A model generated the notes under the pieces. That model saw only the letters and a program-made list of their open reading frames with translations. It did not search any database and was not told the DNA's origin. From positions 2,604,001 to 2,668,000 of the forward strand of contig NZ_FMHW01000002.1 of assembly GCF_900090325.1 (NCBI RefSeq): a DNA stretch of 64,000 nt. Direction: 5' to 3'. This DNA is from Micromonospora pallida (lineage in GTDB: Bacteria > Actinomycetota > Actinomycetes > Mycobacteriales > Micromonosporaceae). A program made the position numbers and the translations under genes. Each line of letters starts with the position of its first letter. The first letter of the stretch is position 1. Shown here one piece after another: positions 37,534 to 45,589 of this stretch.

Positions 37534-38367
37534 ATGTCCACCCACCTCGCCGTGCCCGGCGGGGGGTGTCCCGACGCCCGCGCGGCCGAGTTGGTCGGCA
37601 CCGTCGTGGCGGGGACCGTCGCGGCCGTACGCGCCGTGGACCCGCGGTCGCGCTGGTTCTACGACCGGCGCGACTCCCGCACCGGGCCGCGACTACGCCT
37701 CGGCCTATACGCGACTCCGGCCGCCCTCGACACGGCACGGTGCCGACTGGCCGGCGACTCGGCGACACCGCTCGCCCCCGACCCGTACGCCGTCCGCGAC
37801 GCCGCGCGCGGCGGGCCGTTGGCGCAGGCCGGCAGCGAGCTGGCCCTGCCCCTGCTGGGTGGCGAGGTGCCCTGGCTGGCCGGCCTGGAGCTGCCCCTGG
37901 CCGTGGCCCACCTGCGGCACCTGTGCGACCTCATGCCGGTCACCGACCGGCCGGCCTTCCTCTTCCTGCACTGGCAGGACCGCAGCCGGTCACTGACCGC
38001 CGCACACCGTCGCGAACTCGCCGCCCAGGCGGGCACGGAGGCCGAGAAGATCGTCCTGGCCGCCGGGGACCTGCCGTCGACCGGGACTGTGGCGGCGGCC
38101 TGGCGGCACTATCTGGACCGGGTGACCGAGGTGATGGGCGAGGACCACGCGGCCACGCCGCGCGGTTTCCTGCTGGCCGAGCACGCCCAGCTCACCCACG
38201 CCCGGTGGGGCATCGACGCCGCCGTCGACTCGCTGGCCGCGCTGGTGCTGCGCCTGTCCCCGCGGCCGGACGCGCCCCCATCCGTGCCGCGCTCGGGGAA
38301 AAAGCCCCCACCGCCGGCACCGACCACCCCACCCGCCGCGCCGACGAGGAGACCCGAACCCGCATGA
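37534..38367 (+). CDS. Protein distantly like the SpaB C-terminal / thiopeptide-type bacteriocin domain
   Basis: This 277-aa protein starts at ATG 37534 (MSTHLAVPGGG), with GGAA about 10 bases upstream. The N-terminal part has WFYDRRDSRTGPRLRLGLY, which recalls the W(F/Y)xxRYxDPxxHLRLRF signature of lantibiotic dehydratase C-terminal domains (SpaB_C/TIGR03891). The C-terminal helix EHAQLTHARWGID recalls the MHCNRLxGID segment of that family. The last 35 residues are a Pro/Lys-rich tail. Its stop overlaps the start of the aminodehydroquinate synthase (ATGA), so the two are translationally coupled. No lantibiotic dehydratase N-terminal domain or precursor peptide is nearby. Function unknown; the family link is by eye and could be wrong. 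Confidence 0.5.
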   Translation: MSTHLAVPGGGCPDARAAELVGTVVAGTVAAVRAVDPRSRWFYDRRDSRTGPRLRLGLYATPAALDTARCRLAGDSATPLAPDPYAVRDAARGGPLAQAGSELALPLLGGEVPWLAGLELPLAVAHLRHLCDLMPVTDRPAFLFLHWQDRSRSLTAAHRRELAAQAGTEAEKIVLAAGDLPSTGTVAAAWRHYLDRVTEVMGEDHAATPRGFLLAEHAQLTHARWGIDAAVDSLAALVLRLSPRPDAPPSVPRSGKKPPPPAPTTPPAAPTRRPEPA

Positions 38368-39425
38368 CCAGCACCCGTGCCGCCGGGCCTGACACGGCCA
38401 GCGCTTCCCCGGGTCCGGCCGAGCCGGCCCGCGTCGACGTCCCCCTCGGCGACCGGGCGTACCCGGTGCTCGTCGGGCCCGGGGTCCGGCACCGGCTGCC
38501 GGAGGAGGTGGCGCGGATCGGCGCACGCCGGGTCGTGGTGGTCTCGACCCGGCCTCCGGAGTGGACCCCGGACCCGGGGGTGCCGCACCGGGTCGTGCCA
38601 GCCCGCGACGGCGAGCACGACAAGACACTGGCCACGGTGGAGCAGCTCTGCCGGGCGTTCGCCGACTTCGGGCTGACCCGCGCCGACGCGGTCGTCTCCT
38701 GCGGCGGCGGCACCACGACGGACGTGGTCGGCCTGGCCGCCGGCCTCTACCACCGGGGGATCGCGGTGATCCACCTGCCGACCTCGCTGCTGGCCCAGGT
38801 GGACGCCAGTGTCGGCGGCAAGACCGCGGTGAACCTTCCGGAGGGCAAGAACCTCGTCGGCGTGTACTGGCAGCCCCGGGCGGTGCTCTGCGACACCGAG
38901 CAGCTCGACACCCTGCCCGCCGTGGAGTGGCGCAACGGCTACGGGGAGATCGCCCGGGCGCACTTCATCGGGGCCGAGGAGCTGCGGGGTCGACCGCTGA
39001 CCGAGCAGATCACCAAGTGCGTGGCGCTCAAGGCGAGGGTGGTCGCCGCCGACGAGCGCGACGCCGGCTTACGGCACATCCTGAACTACGGCCACACCCT
39101 GGGGCACGCGCTGGAACGAGCCACCGACTTCCGGCTGCGCCATGGCGAGGCGGTCGGCGTCGGGACGGTGTTCGCCGGTCGGTTGGCCGGACTGCTGGGT
39201 CGGATCCCCGCCGACCGGGTCGACGAGCACCACGACGTGGTCGCCGGCTACGGCCTCGACACGCTCCTGCCCGACGGGGTGGACCACGACGACCTGCTGG
39301 CGTTCATGCGCCGGGACAAGAAGTCCACCTCGGGGCTGTCCTTCGTCCTCGACGGACCGACCGGCCCGGAACTGGTCGCCGACGTCGACGAGGCCGCCGT
39401 CCGGGCCGCCCTCGCCGACATGTGA
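38364..39425 (+). CDS. Aminodehydroquinate synthase (AHBA pathway, RifG-like)
   Basis: This 353-aa member of the dehydroquinate synthase family cyclises aminoDAHP to 5-deoxy-5-amino-3-dehydroquinate in the aminoshikimate route. Family marks are the NAD-binding loop SCGGGTTTDVVGLAAG (about aa 112), LPTSLLAQVDASVGGKTAVN, and metal-binding residues in the GYGEIARAHF and NYGHTLGHALE segments with a later RHGEAVGVG. The Lys-Lys pair in MRRDKKSTSG is also typical. ATG 38364 overlaps the preceding stop. It converges on the phosphatase gene with a strong hairpin between. It could be a housekeeping AroB, but its place in an AHBA gene set argues against that. Confidence 0.92.
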   Translation: MTSTRAAGPDTASASPGPAEPARVDVPLGDRAYPVLVGPGVRHRLPEEVARIGARRVVVVSTRPPEWTPDPGVPHRVVPARDGEHDKTLATVEQLCRAFADFGLTRADAVVSCGGGTTTDVVGLAAGLYHRGIAVIHLPTSLLAQVDASVGGKTAVNLPEGKNLVGVYWQPRAVLCDTEQLDTLPAVEWRNGYGEIARAHFIGAEELRGRPLTEQITKCVALKARVVAADERDAGLRHILNYGHTLGHALERATDFRLRHGEAVGVGTVFAGRLAGLLGRIPADRVDEHHDVVAGYGLDTLLPDGVDHDDLLAFMRRDKKSTSGLSFVLDGPTGPELVADVDEAAVRAALADM

Positions 39426-39440
39426 CCGCCCACGCCCTGG

Positions 39441-39511
39441 GGTTGCTTGGTAGCAGGGGTCCCCTGTTACCGCTTTTCGATGAGCAGGGGACCCCTGCTA
39501 CCACCGCAACC
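39441..39511. terminator. Large bidirectional hairpin
   Basis: GGTAGCAGGGGTCCCCTG (39449-39466) is exactly complementary to CAGGGGACCCCTGCTACC (39485-39502). Flanking ggttgc/gcaacc (39441, 39511) extend the stem across an 18-base loop. It lies between the converging stops at 39425 and 39566. Each arm is itself palindromic (AGGGGTCCCCT), which resembles repeated intergenic palindromes of actinomycete genomes. Confidence 0.8.
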
Positions 39512-39565
39512 ACCCAGCCGTTCAGCCGTTCAGCCGCCCACGGCAGCAGCGGGCGGCGGGATCAG

Positions 39566-40261
39566 TCAGGCGACGGACCCGGCCGGGCAGTGGGCGAGCA
39601 GTTCCTCCGGCTTGTGCGCGACCAGGTCAGGAGCGGCGGCGAGCAGAGCCTCGACGTCCCCGCCGTGCCAGGTGGTGGCGACCGTAGTCACCCCGGCGTC
39701 CCGTCCGCTGGTCAGGTCGGTGATCGCGTCACCGACCATCATCGCCTGGTACGGGGGCACGCCGAGCAGGTCCAGCGCCCGCAGCACGATGTCCGGCGCC
39801 GGCTTCGGACGGGGCACCTCGTCGGAGCCGATGACGTGGTCGAACAGGTGGAGCACGCCGAGCAGGTCGAGCAGCGAGCGGGCCCGGGGGCCGCTCTTGC
39901 CGGTGGCGATCGCCATCCGGATGCCCCGTTCGCGCAACTCCTCCAGCGTCTCGCGGACCCCCGGGAACAGGGGCACCTGGTGGGCGAGTCGGTAGCTCTC
40001 CCGGACGAAGGGCTCCTCCATCTCCAGGGGCAGGCCCATCAGCCGCATGATGTCCGGGAAGTACCGGCCCATGTGCTTGTTGTACTCCTCGAACGGCGCC
40101 GGCCCCGGCCCGACCGCCTCGGCGTAGGCGACGCTGAACGCCGCACGCATCACGGCCGAACTGTCGACCACGACCCCGTCGAGGTCGAAGACGACCGCCC
40201 GGATCGGGCCCGGCCGCGCGGGGACTGTGTCGACCTCGAGGGTGGACGGCGGATGGCTCAT
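39566..40261 (-). CDS. HAD-family phosphatase (AHBA pathway, RifM-like)
   Basis: This 231-aa HAD hydrolase has motif I DLDGVVVDS (nucleophile and acid Asp), motif II IATGKSG, Lys in RPKPAPD and motif IV MMVGDAITDL. In AHBA clusters the RifM-type phosphatase works with the RifL-type oxidoreductase and AHBA synthase in forming kanosamine from a nucleotide sugar (literature knowledge of the rifamycin system). It is the last of three genes read leftward from the AHBA synthase promoter, 31 bp after the oxidoreductase gene. Substrate cannot be read from sequence alone; the phosphoglycolate phosphatase-like fold is generic. Confidence 0.9.
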   Translation of the reverse strand: MSHPPSTLEVDTVPARPGPIRAVVFDLDGVVVDSSAVMRAAFSVAYAEAVGPGPAPFEEYNKHMGRYFPDIMRLMGLPLEMEEPFVRESYRLAHQVPLFPGVRETLEELRERGIRMAIATGKSGPRARSLLDLLGVLHLFDHVIGSDEVPRPKPAPDIVLRALDLLGVPPYQAMMVGDAITDLTSGRDAGVTTVATTWHGGDVEALLAAAPDLVAHKPEELLAHCPAGSVA

Positions 40262-40292
40262 GGCTGCTCCCGAGTGGGTTCGCCGGTGGTTC

Positions 40293-41417
40293 TCACCGGT
40301 CGAGGGTTCCCGCCAGCGCGTACGTCGGCGCGGTGGGCCGGGCGCAGCGGTAGATTCGTTCGATGACGTCGATGGTCCGGCGGGCCTCGGCCGCCGCCAC
40401 GCCCCGGCTGGTCGGCGCGGCGAGCAGCTCGGGCAGGGCGTCGAGCTGACGGTCGTACTCGGTGCCGACGGGTTCGACGGGCAGCGGCAGGTGGACGGTC
40501 TGTCCGTCGCGCGTCCGGGTCAGCACCGGTGTCGGCGCCCGGTTGGGGCTGAACCCGAACGTGCAGTTCAGGGTCGCCTGGCCGGCGGTGCCGTGCACGG
40601 TGATGGTGGTCCGGTCGAGTGCCTCGTGCGACGCCCAGCAGGCATGCAGGCCGGCGGAGGCGCCGTCGGCGGTGAGCAGGAACGCGCGGGCGGTGTCCTC
40701 GACGTCGCCACGGGCCCGGTCGGCGTCGGTGGCCGTGCCGCGCCACGCCGCCGCGGCGGCGTCGTCGTTGACGAAGTCGTCGGAGACGCTGCCCACGGCG
40801 TGGACCACCGGGGACGGGCCGAGCAGCGGCAACACGGTGTCGAGCAGGTGCCAGCCGAGGTCGACCAGCGCGCCGCCGCCGGAGAGCTCACGGCGGGTGA
40901 ACCACCCGCCGGCGTCGGGCACCCCACGCGCCCGTACCCAGGCCACGTCGACGTGCCGGACGGCACCGAGGTCGTCGGTCGCCCCGACCAGCGCGCGGAC
41001 ATCCGCCCGGTAGCGGGCGGCGCTGCCGGCGAGCAGCACCGCCCCGCCGGTCCGTTCGGCCTCGGCCAACTGCTCGGCCTCGGCGGAGGTCAGGCAGACC
41101 GGCTTCTCCAGGAACACCGGTACGCCCCGGCGCAGCAGCCGGGCCGCCACGTCTGCGTGCAGGTGGTTGGGCACGGCGACGACCACCAGGTCGACCGCCC
41201 CGGCGGGGATGTCGTCGACGTCGGCGTACCCGGTCGGGACCTGGTGGGCGGCGCGGGCCCGCTCCCGCGCGGCCGGGTCGGGGTCGATCACGGCGGCCAC
41301 CGAGAACCGCGGGTGCCCGGCGAGCCGGGGCAGCCAGATCTCCCGTCCCGCCCAGCCCAGGCCGGCCACGGCGACCCGGACCCGCCCCGGTGTGGCGGGC
41401 GACGGCGACGCGGTCAT
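40293..41417 (-). CDS. Gfo/Idh/MocA-family NAD(P)-dependent oxidoreductase (RifL-like)
   Basis: This 374-aa protein has the N-terminal Rossmann fold (VAVAGLGWAGREIWLPRL), the conserved EKPVCLTSAEAE segment with the family Lys, and ALVDLGWHLLDTVLPLLG with the conserved Asp and His. In the rifamycin pathway RifL is thought to oxidise C3 of UDP-glucose for transamination by RifK. Its ATG (41417) overlaps the AHBA synthase stop (ATGA), so expression is coupled one-to-one with that enzyme, which fits a shared step. The ORF is open further upstream but the overlap start is the natural choice. Confidence 0.92.
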   Translation of the reverse strand: MTASPSPATPGRVRVAVAGLGWAGREIWLPRLAGHPRFSVAAVIDPDPAARERARAAHQVPTGYADVDDIPAGAVDLVVVAVPNHLHADVAARLLRRGVPVFLEKPVCLTSAEAEQLAEAERTGGAVLLAGSAARYRADVRALVGATDDLGAVRHVDVAWVRARGVPDAGGWFTRRELSGGGALVDLGWHLLDTVLPLLGPSPVVHAVGSVSDDFVNDDAAAAAWRGTATDADRARGDVEDTARAFLLTADGASAGLHACWASHEALDRTTITVHGTAGQATLNCTFGFSPNRAPTPVLTRTRDGQTVHLPLPVEPVGTEYDRQLDALPELLAAPTSRGVAAAEARRTIDVIERIYRCARPTAPTYALAGTLDR

Positions 41418-42577
41418 TCGCCGAGGACGTCGGCGAGCACGGCGGCGATCTGGTGCATCTGCTCCTCGGTGCCGAGCAGCGTGCGGTGGTGCAGCCAGAT
41501 GCAGTCGGCGTGGATCTGCTCGACGTTCGGGCAGCGGGCGGCGATCTGGTCGACCGTCTCGTCCGGGGCGCCGGCCAGCCAGAAGCCCTCGCACCGGTAG
41601 ATCGCGCGGAAGGCGACGAAGGCGGGGATGCCCCGGGCGATCAGCTCGTCCACCACGACCCGGCGGCGCTGCTCCCCGATGCCGGGCACCCGGAACATGG
41701 CCATGTAGTGCGGGTTGCGGTCGCCCCGGTCGTCGCGGCCCTGCGGCACCACGCCGGGGATCTGGGCGAGCAGGTTCGCCAGCAGCGGCCAACGCTGCTC
41801 ACGCAGTTCGATCTGGCTGTCGAGCCGGGACAGCTGGGCCCGCAGGACGGCGGCGCTGAACTCGTTCATCCGGTAGTTCGAGCCGGTGGTGCGGTGGAGG
41901 TAGTCGCGGTCGGTGCGCGGACGGCCGCAGCTGTGCACGAGGAACGCCCGCTCGTACAGCTCCTGGTCGGGGAAGAGCACCGCGCCGCCCTCACCAGCGG
42001 TCATCAGCTTGCCGTTCTGGAAGCTGAACGCGGCCACCGACCCCAGCTCGCCGACGCGCCGGCCCTGCCACTGCGCGCCGTGGGCGTGCGCGGCGTCCTG
42101 GAGGATCGCGACCCCGGCGTCGGCGGCGATCTTGTCGAGGGCGTCCATGTCGGCCATCTGCCCGGCCATGTGGACCGGCATGATCACCCGGGTCCGGTCG
42201 GTGATCGCGGCGGCGACGGCCTCCGGCTGGATGCAGTACGTGTCGAGGTCGACGTCGACCGGTACGGCCACCGCGCCGAGCCGCTGCGCGGCCAGCGACG
42301 ACGAGATGAACGTGAACGCCGGCACGATCACCTCGGTGCCCGGCCCGACGCCGAGCACCTCCAGGGCCACCTCGAGGGCGTGGGTGCCGTTGGTGACGGC
42401 GAGCGCGTGGGGCGTGCCGTGGTACGCCCCGAACTCCGCCTCGAAGGTGTCGACCTCGCTTCCACCGACCCGCCACCACTGGCCCTGCTCCAGGGCGCGG
42501 ACCAGGCCGGCCCGCTCCTCGTCACCGAACTGCGGCCACTCGGGGAACTCCGGCACGCTCGCCGACAGACCACTCAT
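41414..42577 (-). CDS. 3-amino-5-hydroxybenzoic acid (AHBA) synthase
   Basis: This 387-aa PLP enzyme of the DegT/DnrJ/EryC1 family dehydrates and aromatises aminodehydroshikimate to AHBA, the ansamycin starter unit; the same enzyme class also acts as a transaminase early in the pathway. The PLP lysine is Lys190 in SFQNGKLMTAGEGG. Conserved cofactor residues are seen in TNGTHALEVAL, FTFISSS and LQDAAHAHGA. Length matches RifK (388 aa). ATG 42577 (MSGLSASVPEFPEWP) has GGGAAGTGGGA upstream. It heads the leftward operon with the oxidoreductase and phosphatase genes and is the best marker that this is an ansamycin-type (or AHBA-derived) cluster. Confidence 0.97.
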   Translation of the reverse strand: MSGLSASVPEFPEWPQFGDEERAGLVRALEQGQWWRVGGSEVDTFEAEFGAYHGTPHALAVTNGTHALEVALEVLGVGPGTEVIVPAFTFISSSLAAQRLGAVAVPVDVDLDTYCIQPEAVAAAITDRTRVIMPVHMAGQMADMDALDKIAADAGVAILQDAAHAHGAQWQGRRVGELGSVAAFSFQNGKLMTAGEGGAVLFPDQELYERAFLVHSCGRPRTDRDYLHRTTGSNYRMNEFSAAVLRAQLSRLDSQIELREQRWPLLANLLAQIPGVVPQGRDDRGDRNPHYMAMFRVPGIGEQRRRVVVDELIARGIPAFVAFRAIYRCEGFWLAGAPDETVDQIAARCPNVEQIHADCIWLHHRTLLGTEEQMHQIAAVLADVLGE

Positions 42578-42912
42578 TGATGTCCCACTTCCCAATCCAG
42601 ATGGAACGGCGGTTCGCTGGCCGTTCGCCCGACGGGCGGCGGACCACCCCGCGACCAGGACACCGGGCACGACCCGTACCGCCCGGTCGGTTCTCGGGGC
42701 GGACGCCACCGGCGATCGCGGCGACGCACCTTGGCTCGCGGTGGACGCTAACCGACCTGACCGGCGGCTCAACTCCCCTAACGGCCCCTAACCGCCCCTA
42801 CCCACCCCTTAGTTCGCGCGGGCGGTGCCGGCCACCACCGTCGGGCGAGGCGATACTGCCGGGGACCCGTCGTCGAACCCGTCGGGACGCCGACCGCTCC
42901 GCGAGGTGAACC
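42578..42912. promoter_or_regulatory. Divergent promoter region of the two AHBA operons
   Basis: This 335-bp non-coding region lies between the AHBA synthase start (minus) and the aminodehydroquinate dehydratase start (plus). The only structure seen is the phased CCCCTAAC array at 42775-42814. No riboswitch-like fold or small ORF stands out. Confidence 0.75.
42775..42814. promoter_or_regulatory. Four direct repeats CCCCTAAC-type at exact 10-bp spacing (putative operator)
   Basis: CCCCTAAC (42775), CCCCTAAC (42785), CCCCTACC (42795) and CCCCTTAG (42805) start exactly 10 bp apart, one helical turn, so a regulator could bind side by side on one DNA face. The array is about 100 bp before the plus-strand operon and about 200 bp before the AHBA synthase gene. 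Related motifs occur at 37386-37403 and 18912-18944. Regulator family is unknown; SARP or LAL-type activators are candidates. Confidence 0.6.
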
Positions 42913-43344
42913 GTGTCCAACGTGCTCCTGCTCAACGGCCCCAACCTGGGCATTCTCGGTCGGCGGGAACCGGAGATCTACGGCACGGACACCCTGGCCG
43001 ACATCGAGCGGGCGGTCGCCGAGGAGATCGCGCCACGCGGCTGGCAGGTGACGGCGCAGCAGCACGACTGTGAGGGCGCCCTGATCCGCGCCATCCAGGA
43101 CAGCTACGACACGGTCGGCGCGATCGTCAATCCCGGCGCGCTGATGATCGCCGGCTGGAGCCTGCGGGACGCCCTGGCCAACTACCCACGCCCGTGGCTG
43201 GAGGTCCACCTGTCCAACGTGTGGGCCCGGGAGACCTTCCGGCACGACTCGGTGCTCGCCCCGCTCGCCAGTGGAGTGATCGTCGGGCTCGGGTCGCTGG
43301 GCTACCGGCTGGCCGCCCGCGCCCTCGTCGCCACCGTTTCCTGA
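42913..43344 (+). CDS. Aminodehydroquinate dehydratase (type II DHQase fold, RifJ-like)
   Basis: This 143-aa protein removes water from aminodehydroquinate to give aminodehydroshikimate. GTG 42913 follows GCGAGGTGA. Type II dehydroquinase marks: NGPNLGILGRREPEIYG (catalytic Arg/Tyr loop), INPGA→VNPGA, and EVHLSNVWARETFRHDS with the catalytic His. The substrate segment usually reading HTSVALRDA is here MIAGWSLRDA, and the NxHAREEFRHHS segment has Trp and Asp in place of two His. These changes may fit the amino substrate. It is first gene of a rightward operon, followed after 66 bp by the DoxX-like gene. Confidence 0.9.
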   Translation: MSNVLLLNGPNLGILGRREPEIYGTDTLADIERAVAEEIAPRGWQVTAQQHDCEGALIRAIQDSYDTVGAIVNPGALMIAGWSLRDALANYPRPWLEVHLSNVWARETFRHDSVLAPLASGVIVGLGSLGYRLAARALVATVS

Positions 43345-43410
43345 CCGTCCACATCGACGGCCGGCACAGCGTAATCGTCCGTCCCTTCCGCCCGACCCGA
43401 GGACAGCCCC

Positions 43411-43764
43411 GTGCGTATCCCCATCGTCGCCCTGACCGTCATCATCTCCTCCATCCTGATCTCCGTGGCCCTGCCGAAGCTCCTCGGCCAGGGACAGATG
43501 CGGGACCGGATGACCCATCTCGGCGTCTCGGCCGGCCTCACCCGGGTGATCGGCGCCCTGGAGCTCGCCGGGATCGCCGGGCTGCTGGTCGGCCTGTTCT
43601 GGTGGCCGCTGGGCGTCGCGGCGGCCGTCGGGCTGACCCTGCTGCTGATCGGCGCGGCCGGCTACCACCTCCGCGCCAAGGATCCCGTACCGATGGCGGT
43701 GGTGCCGGTGGTGTTCGCCGTGTCGGCGGCCGCGCTCGCCGTCCTTCACGTCCTCGCCAACTGA
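43411..43764 (+). CDS. DoxX-like small integral membrane protein
   Basis: This 117-aa protein starts at GTG 43411 and has four hydrophobic segments (about aa 4-22, 45-66, 68-86 and 95-115), the pattern of the DoxX/DoxX-like family. A GVSAGLTRVIGALELAG segment after the first helix is typical of DoxX-like proteins. It lies within the AHBA operon between the dehydratase and the ROK kinase, with 8 bp to the latter. No role in AHBA formation is known to me; redox or membrane stress functions have been suggested for the family. Confidence 0.75.
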   Translation: MRIPIVALTVIISSILISVALPKLLGQGQMRDRMTHLGVSAGLTRVIGALELAGIAGLLVGLFWWPLGVAAAVGLTLLLIGAAGYHLRAKDPVPMAVVPVVFAVSAAALAVLHVLAN

Positions 43765-43772
43765 CCACCGAC

Positions 43773-44738
43773 GTGACGGGCGGGCCGGACCTCTTCGCGC
43801 TGGGCGTCGGTGGGCCGGACGTCGACGTGCTGGGCGTCGACGTCGGGGGCACCAAGGTGGCGCTGCGCGCCGAGGCGACCGGCCGTCCCGCGTACGAACG
43901 GACCTTCGCGTGGCCGGCCGGCGGCGACCCGGCCGACGATCTGGCCGCGCTCGACGCGGAGGTGGTCGCGCTGCGGGCAGCCTGGGGGCCGGTCGGCGCG
44001 GTCGGGGTGGCGATGCCGGCCATCACCGACCCCGACGGCAGGGTCCTGACCTGGCCGGGTCGGCCGAGCTGGACCGGACTCGACCTCGCCGGCGCGCTGC
44101 GGCGGCTCTTCCCTGACAGCCCCACCGCGTACGCCGACGACGGCGACCTCGCCGCGCTGGCCGAGGCCCGGCACGCCGGCCACGACGACCTGGTGTATCT
44201 CGGGGTGGGCACCGGAGTCGGCGGCGGGATCGTGCTGGCCGGCCGACCCGTGCCGGCCGGGGCGTCCGCCGAGGTCGGGCACATGGTCGTCGACCTGCAC
44301 GGCGAGCGGTGCGACTGCGGTCGTACCGGCTGCCTCCAGGCGGTCGCCGCCGGCCCGGCCACCCTGCGACGGGCGGCCCGCGAACGCGGCGGCGAGGTCA
44401 CCTTCGACCAGCTGCGCGACGGGCTGCGCGACCAGCGGCCCTGGGCGGTCGACGCCGTCCACGCCAGCTGCGCGGCCCTCGCCGCGGCGGTGGTGAGCCT
44501 CGGTGAACTGCTGGCCGTCCCGGTGGCGGTCGTGGGCGGCGGCTTCGCCGACGGCCTGCCCGGCTTCGTCCCGCTCGTCGCGGACCTCGCCCGGCACGCA
44601 GGACGCCCCGGACGACCGGCCCCGACGGTGCGGGCCGCCGCCCTCGGCGGCCTCTCCTCCCTGCACGGCGCGCTCTGGCTGGCCCGCCACCTCAGGGAGC
44701 GACCTACCGCAACCGCCCGGAAGGAACCCGTTCGATGA
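43773..44738 (+). CDS. ROK-family sugar kinase (kanosamine kinase, RifN-like)
   Basis: This 321-aa kinase would phosphorylate kanosamine at O6 before entry into the aminoshikimate path. Seen: phosphate loop DVDVGGTK (about aa 25), a second phosphate motif GVGTGVGGGIVLAG, a YADDGDLAALAEA segment at the catalytic Asp position, and the ROK zinc motif CDCGRTGCLQ. GTG 43773 is taken because it follows the DoxX-like gene by 8 bp; GTG codons slightly downstream are possible. Its stop overlaps the next start (ATGA). General glucokinase activity cannot be excluded from sequence. Confidence 0.9.
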   Translation: MTGGPDLFALGVGGPDVDVLGVDVGGTKVALRAEATGRPAYERTFAWPAGGDPADDLAALDAEVVALRAAWGPVGAVGVAMPAITDPDGRVLTWPGRPSWTGLDLAGALRRLFPDSPTAYADDGDLAALAEARHAGHDDLVYLGVGTGVGGGIVLAGRPVPAGASAEVGHMVVDLHGERCDCGRTGCLQAVAAGPATLRRAARERGGEVTFDQLRDGLRDQRPWAVDAVHASCAALAAAVVSLGELLAVPVAVVGGGFADGLPGFVPLVADLARHAGRPGRPAPTVRAAALGGLSSLHGALWLARHLRERPTATARKEPVR

Positions 44739-45559
44739 CATCCGGCGTGATCGCCCCCGCCACCGCCGTGTCGGGGATCAGCGGCACGACCCGCCTGTAC
44801 GCCCTGCTCGGTGACCCGATCGCGCAGGTACGCGCACCCGCCCTGCTCAACCCGGTGCTCGCCCGACGCGCCACCGACGCCGTGCTGGTCCCGGTGCAGG
44901 TGGCGGCGTCCGACCTCGACCGGGTGGTACAGACGCTGCGGCAGGTGGCGAACCTGGACGGGCTGCTCGTCACCGTGCCACACAAGGCGGCCGTGCTCTC
45001 CCTGGCCGACCGGGTCACCGACCGCGCCCGCCTGGCCGGCAGCGCGAACGCGTTGCGCCGCGAACCGGACGGCACCTGGACGGCCGACACCTTCGACGGC
45101 GACGGCTTCGTCCGTGGTCTGGTCGAGGCCGGCCACCACCCGCGCGGACGGCGGGTGTGCGTGGTGGGGGCGGGCGGCGCGGGCAGCGCCATCGCGGTCG
45201 CGTTGCTCGACGCCGGGACGGCCGAGCTGCGTCTGGTCGACACCGATCCCGACCGGCTCGACACGCTGTACCGACGGTTGTCCCCGGTCTACCCGGGACG
45301 GATCAGCACCTCGGCCTGCCCGCTCCTGGCCGACGTCGACCTCGCGGTCAACGCCACTCCCCTGGGCCTGCGCCCCGACGACCCGCTGCCGTTCCCGGTG
45401 ACCGGTCTGCCGGCGCACGCCGTGGTCGCCGACATCATCATGACCCCGGCGGAGACGGCCCTGCTGCGCGCGGCGTACGTCCGTGGCCTGCCGACGCAAC
45501 CCGGCCTGCCCATGCTCAGCCACCAGATCGACGCCTACCTGGAGTTCTTCGGCCTGTGA
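44735..45559 (+). CDS. Shikimate/aminoquinate dehydrogenase family protein (RifI-like)
   Basis: This 274-aa protein of the AroE/YdiB family has LLGDPIAQVRAP at the substrate site, VTVPHK with the catalytic Lys, NALRRE, and the Rossmann loop VVGAGGAGSAIAVALLDAG, ending with MLSHQIDAYLEFFG. In rifamycin producers RifI acts as an aminoquinate dehydrogenase and is not essential for AHBA formation. ATG 44735 overlaps the kinase stop by 4 bases. The usual SxSxS start motif for shikimate is replaced by AQVRAP, which supports a non-shikimate substrate. It is the last gene of the AHBA operon; no terminator is obvious before the regulator remnant. Confidence 0.9.
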   Translation: MTSGVIAPATAVSGISGTTRLYALLGDPIAQVRAPALLNPVLARRATDAVLVPVQVAASDLDRVVQTLRQVANLDGLLVTVPHKAAVLSLADRVTDRARLAGSANALRREPDGTWTADTFDGDGFVRGLVEAGHHPRGRRVCVVGAGGAGSAIAVALLDAGTAELRLVDTDPDRLDTLYRRLSPVYPGRISTSACPLLADVDLAVNATPLGLRPDDPLPFPVTGLPAHAVVADIIMTPAETALLRAAYVRGLPTQPGLPMLSHQIDAYLEFFGL

Positions 45560-45589
45560 GCCGAACTCCCCACTCGACACTCGACCGGG

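Noticed and set aside
38364..39425. Housekeeping 3-dehydroquinate synthase (AroB)
   Set aside because: Family residues alone would allow it, but co-location with AHBA synthase, a type II dehydratase variant, ROK kinase and RifL/RifM-like genes favours the aminoshikimate paralogue.
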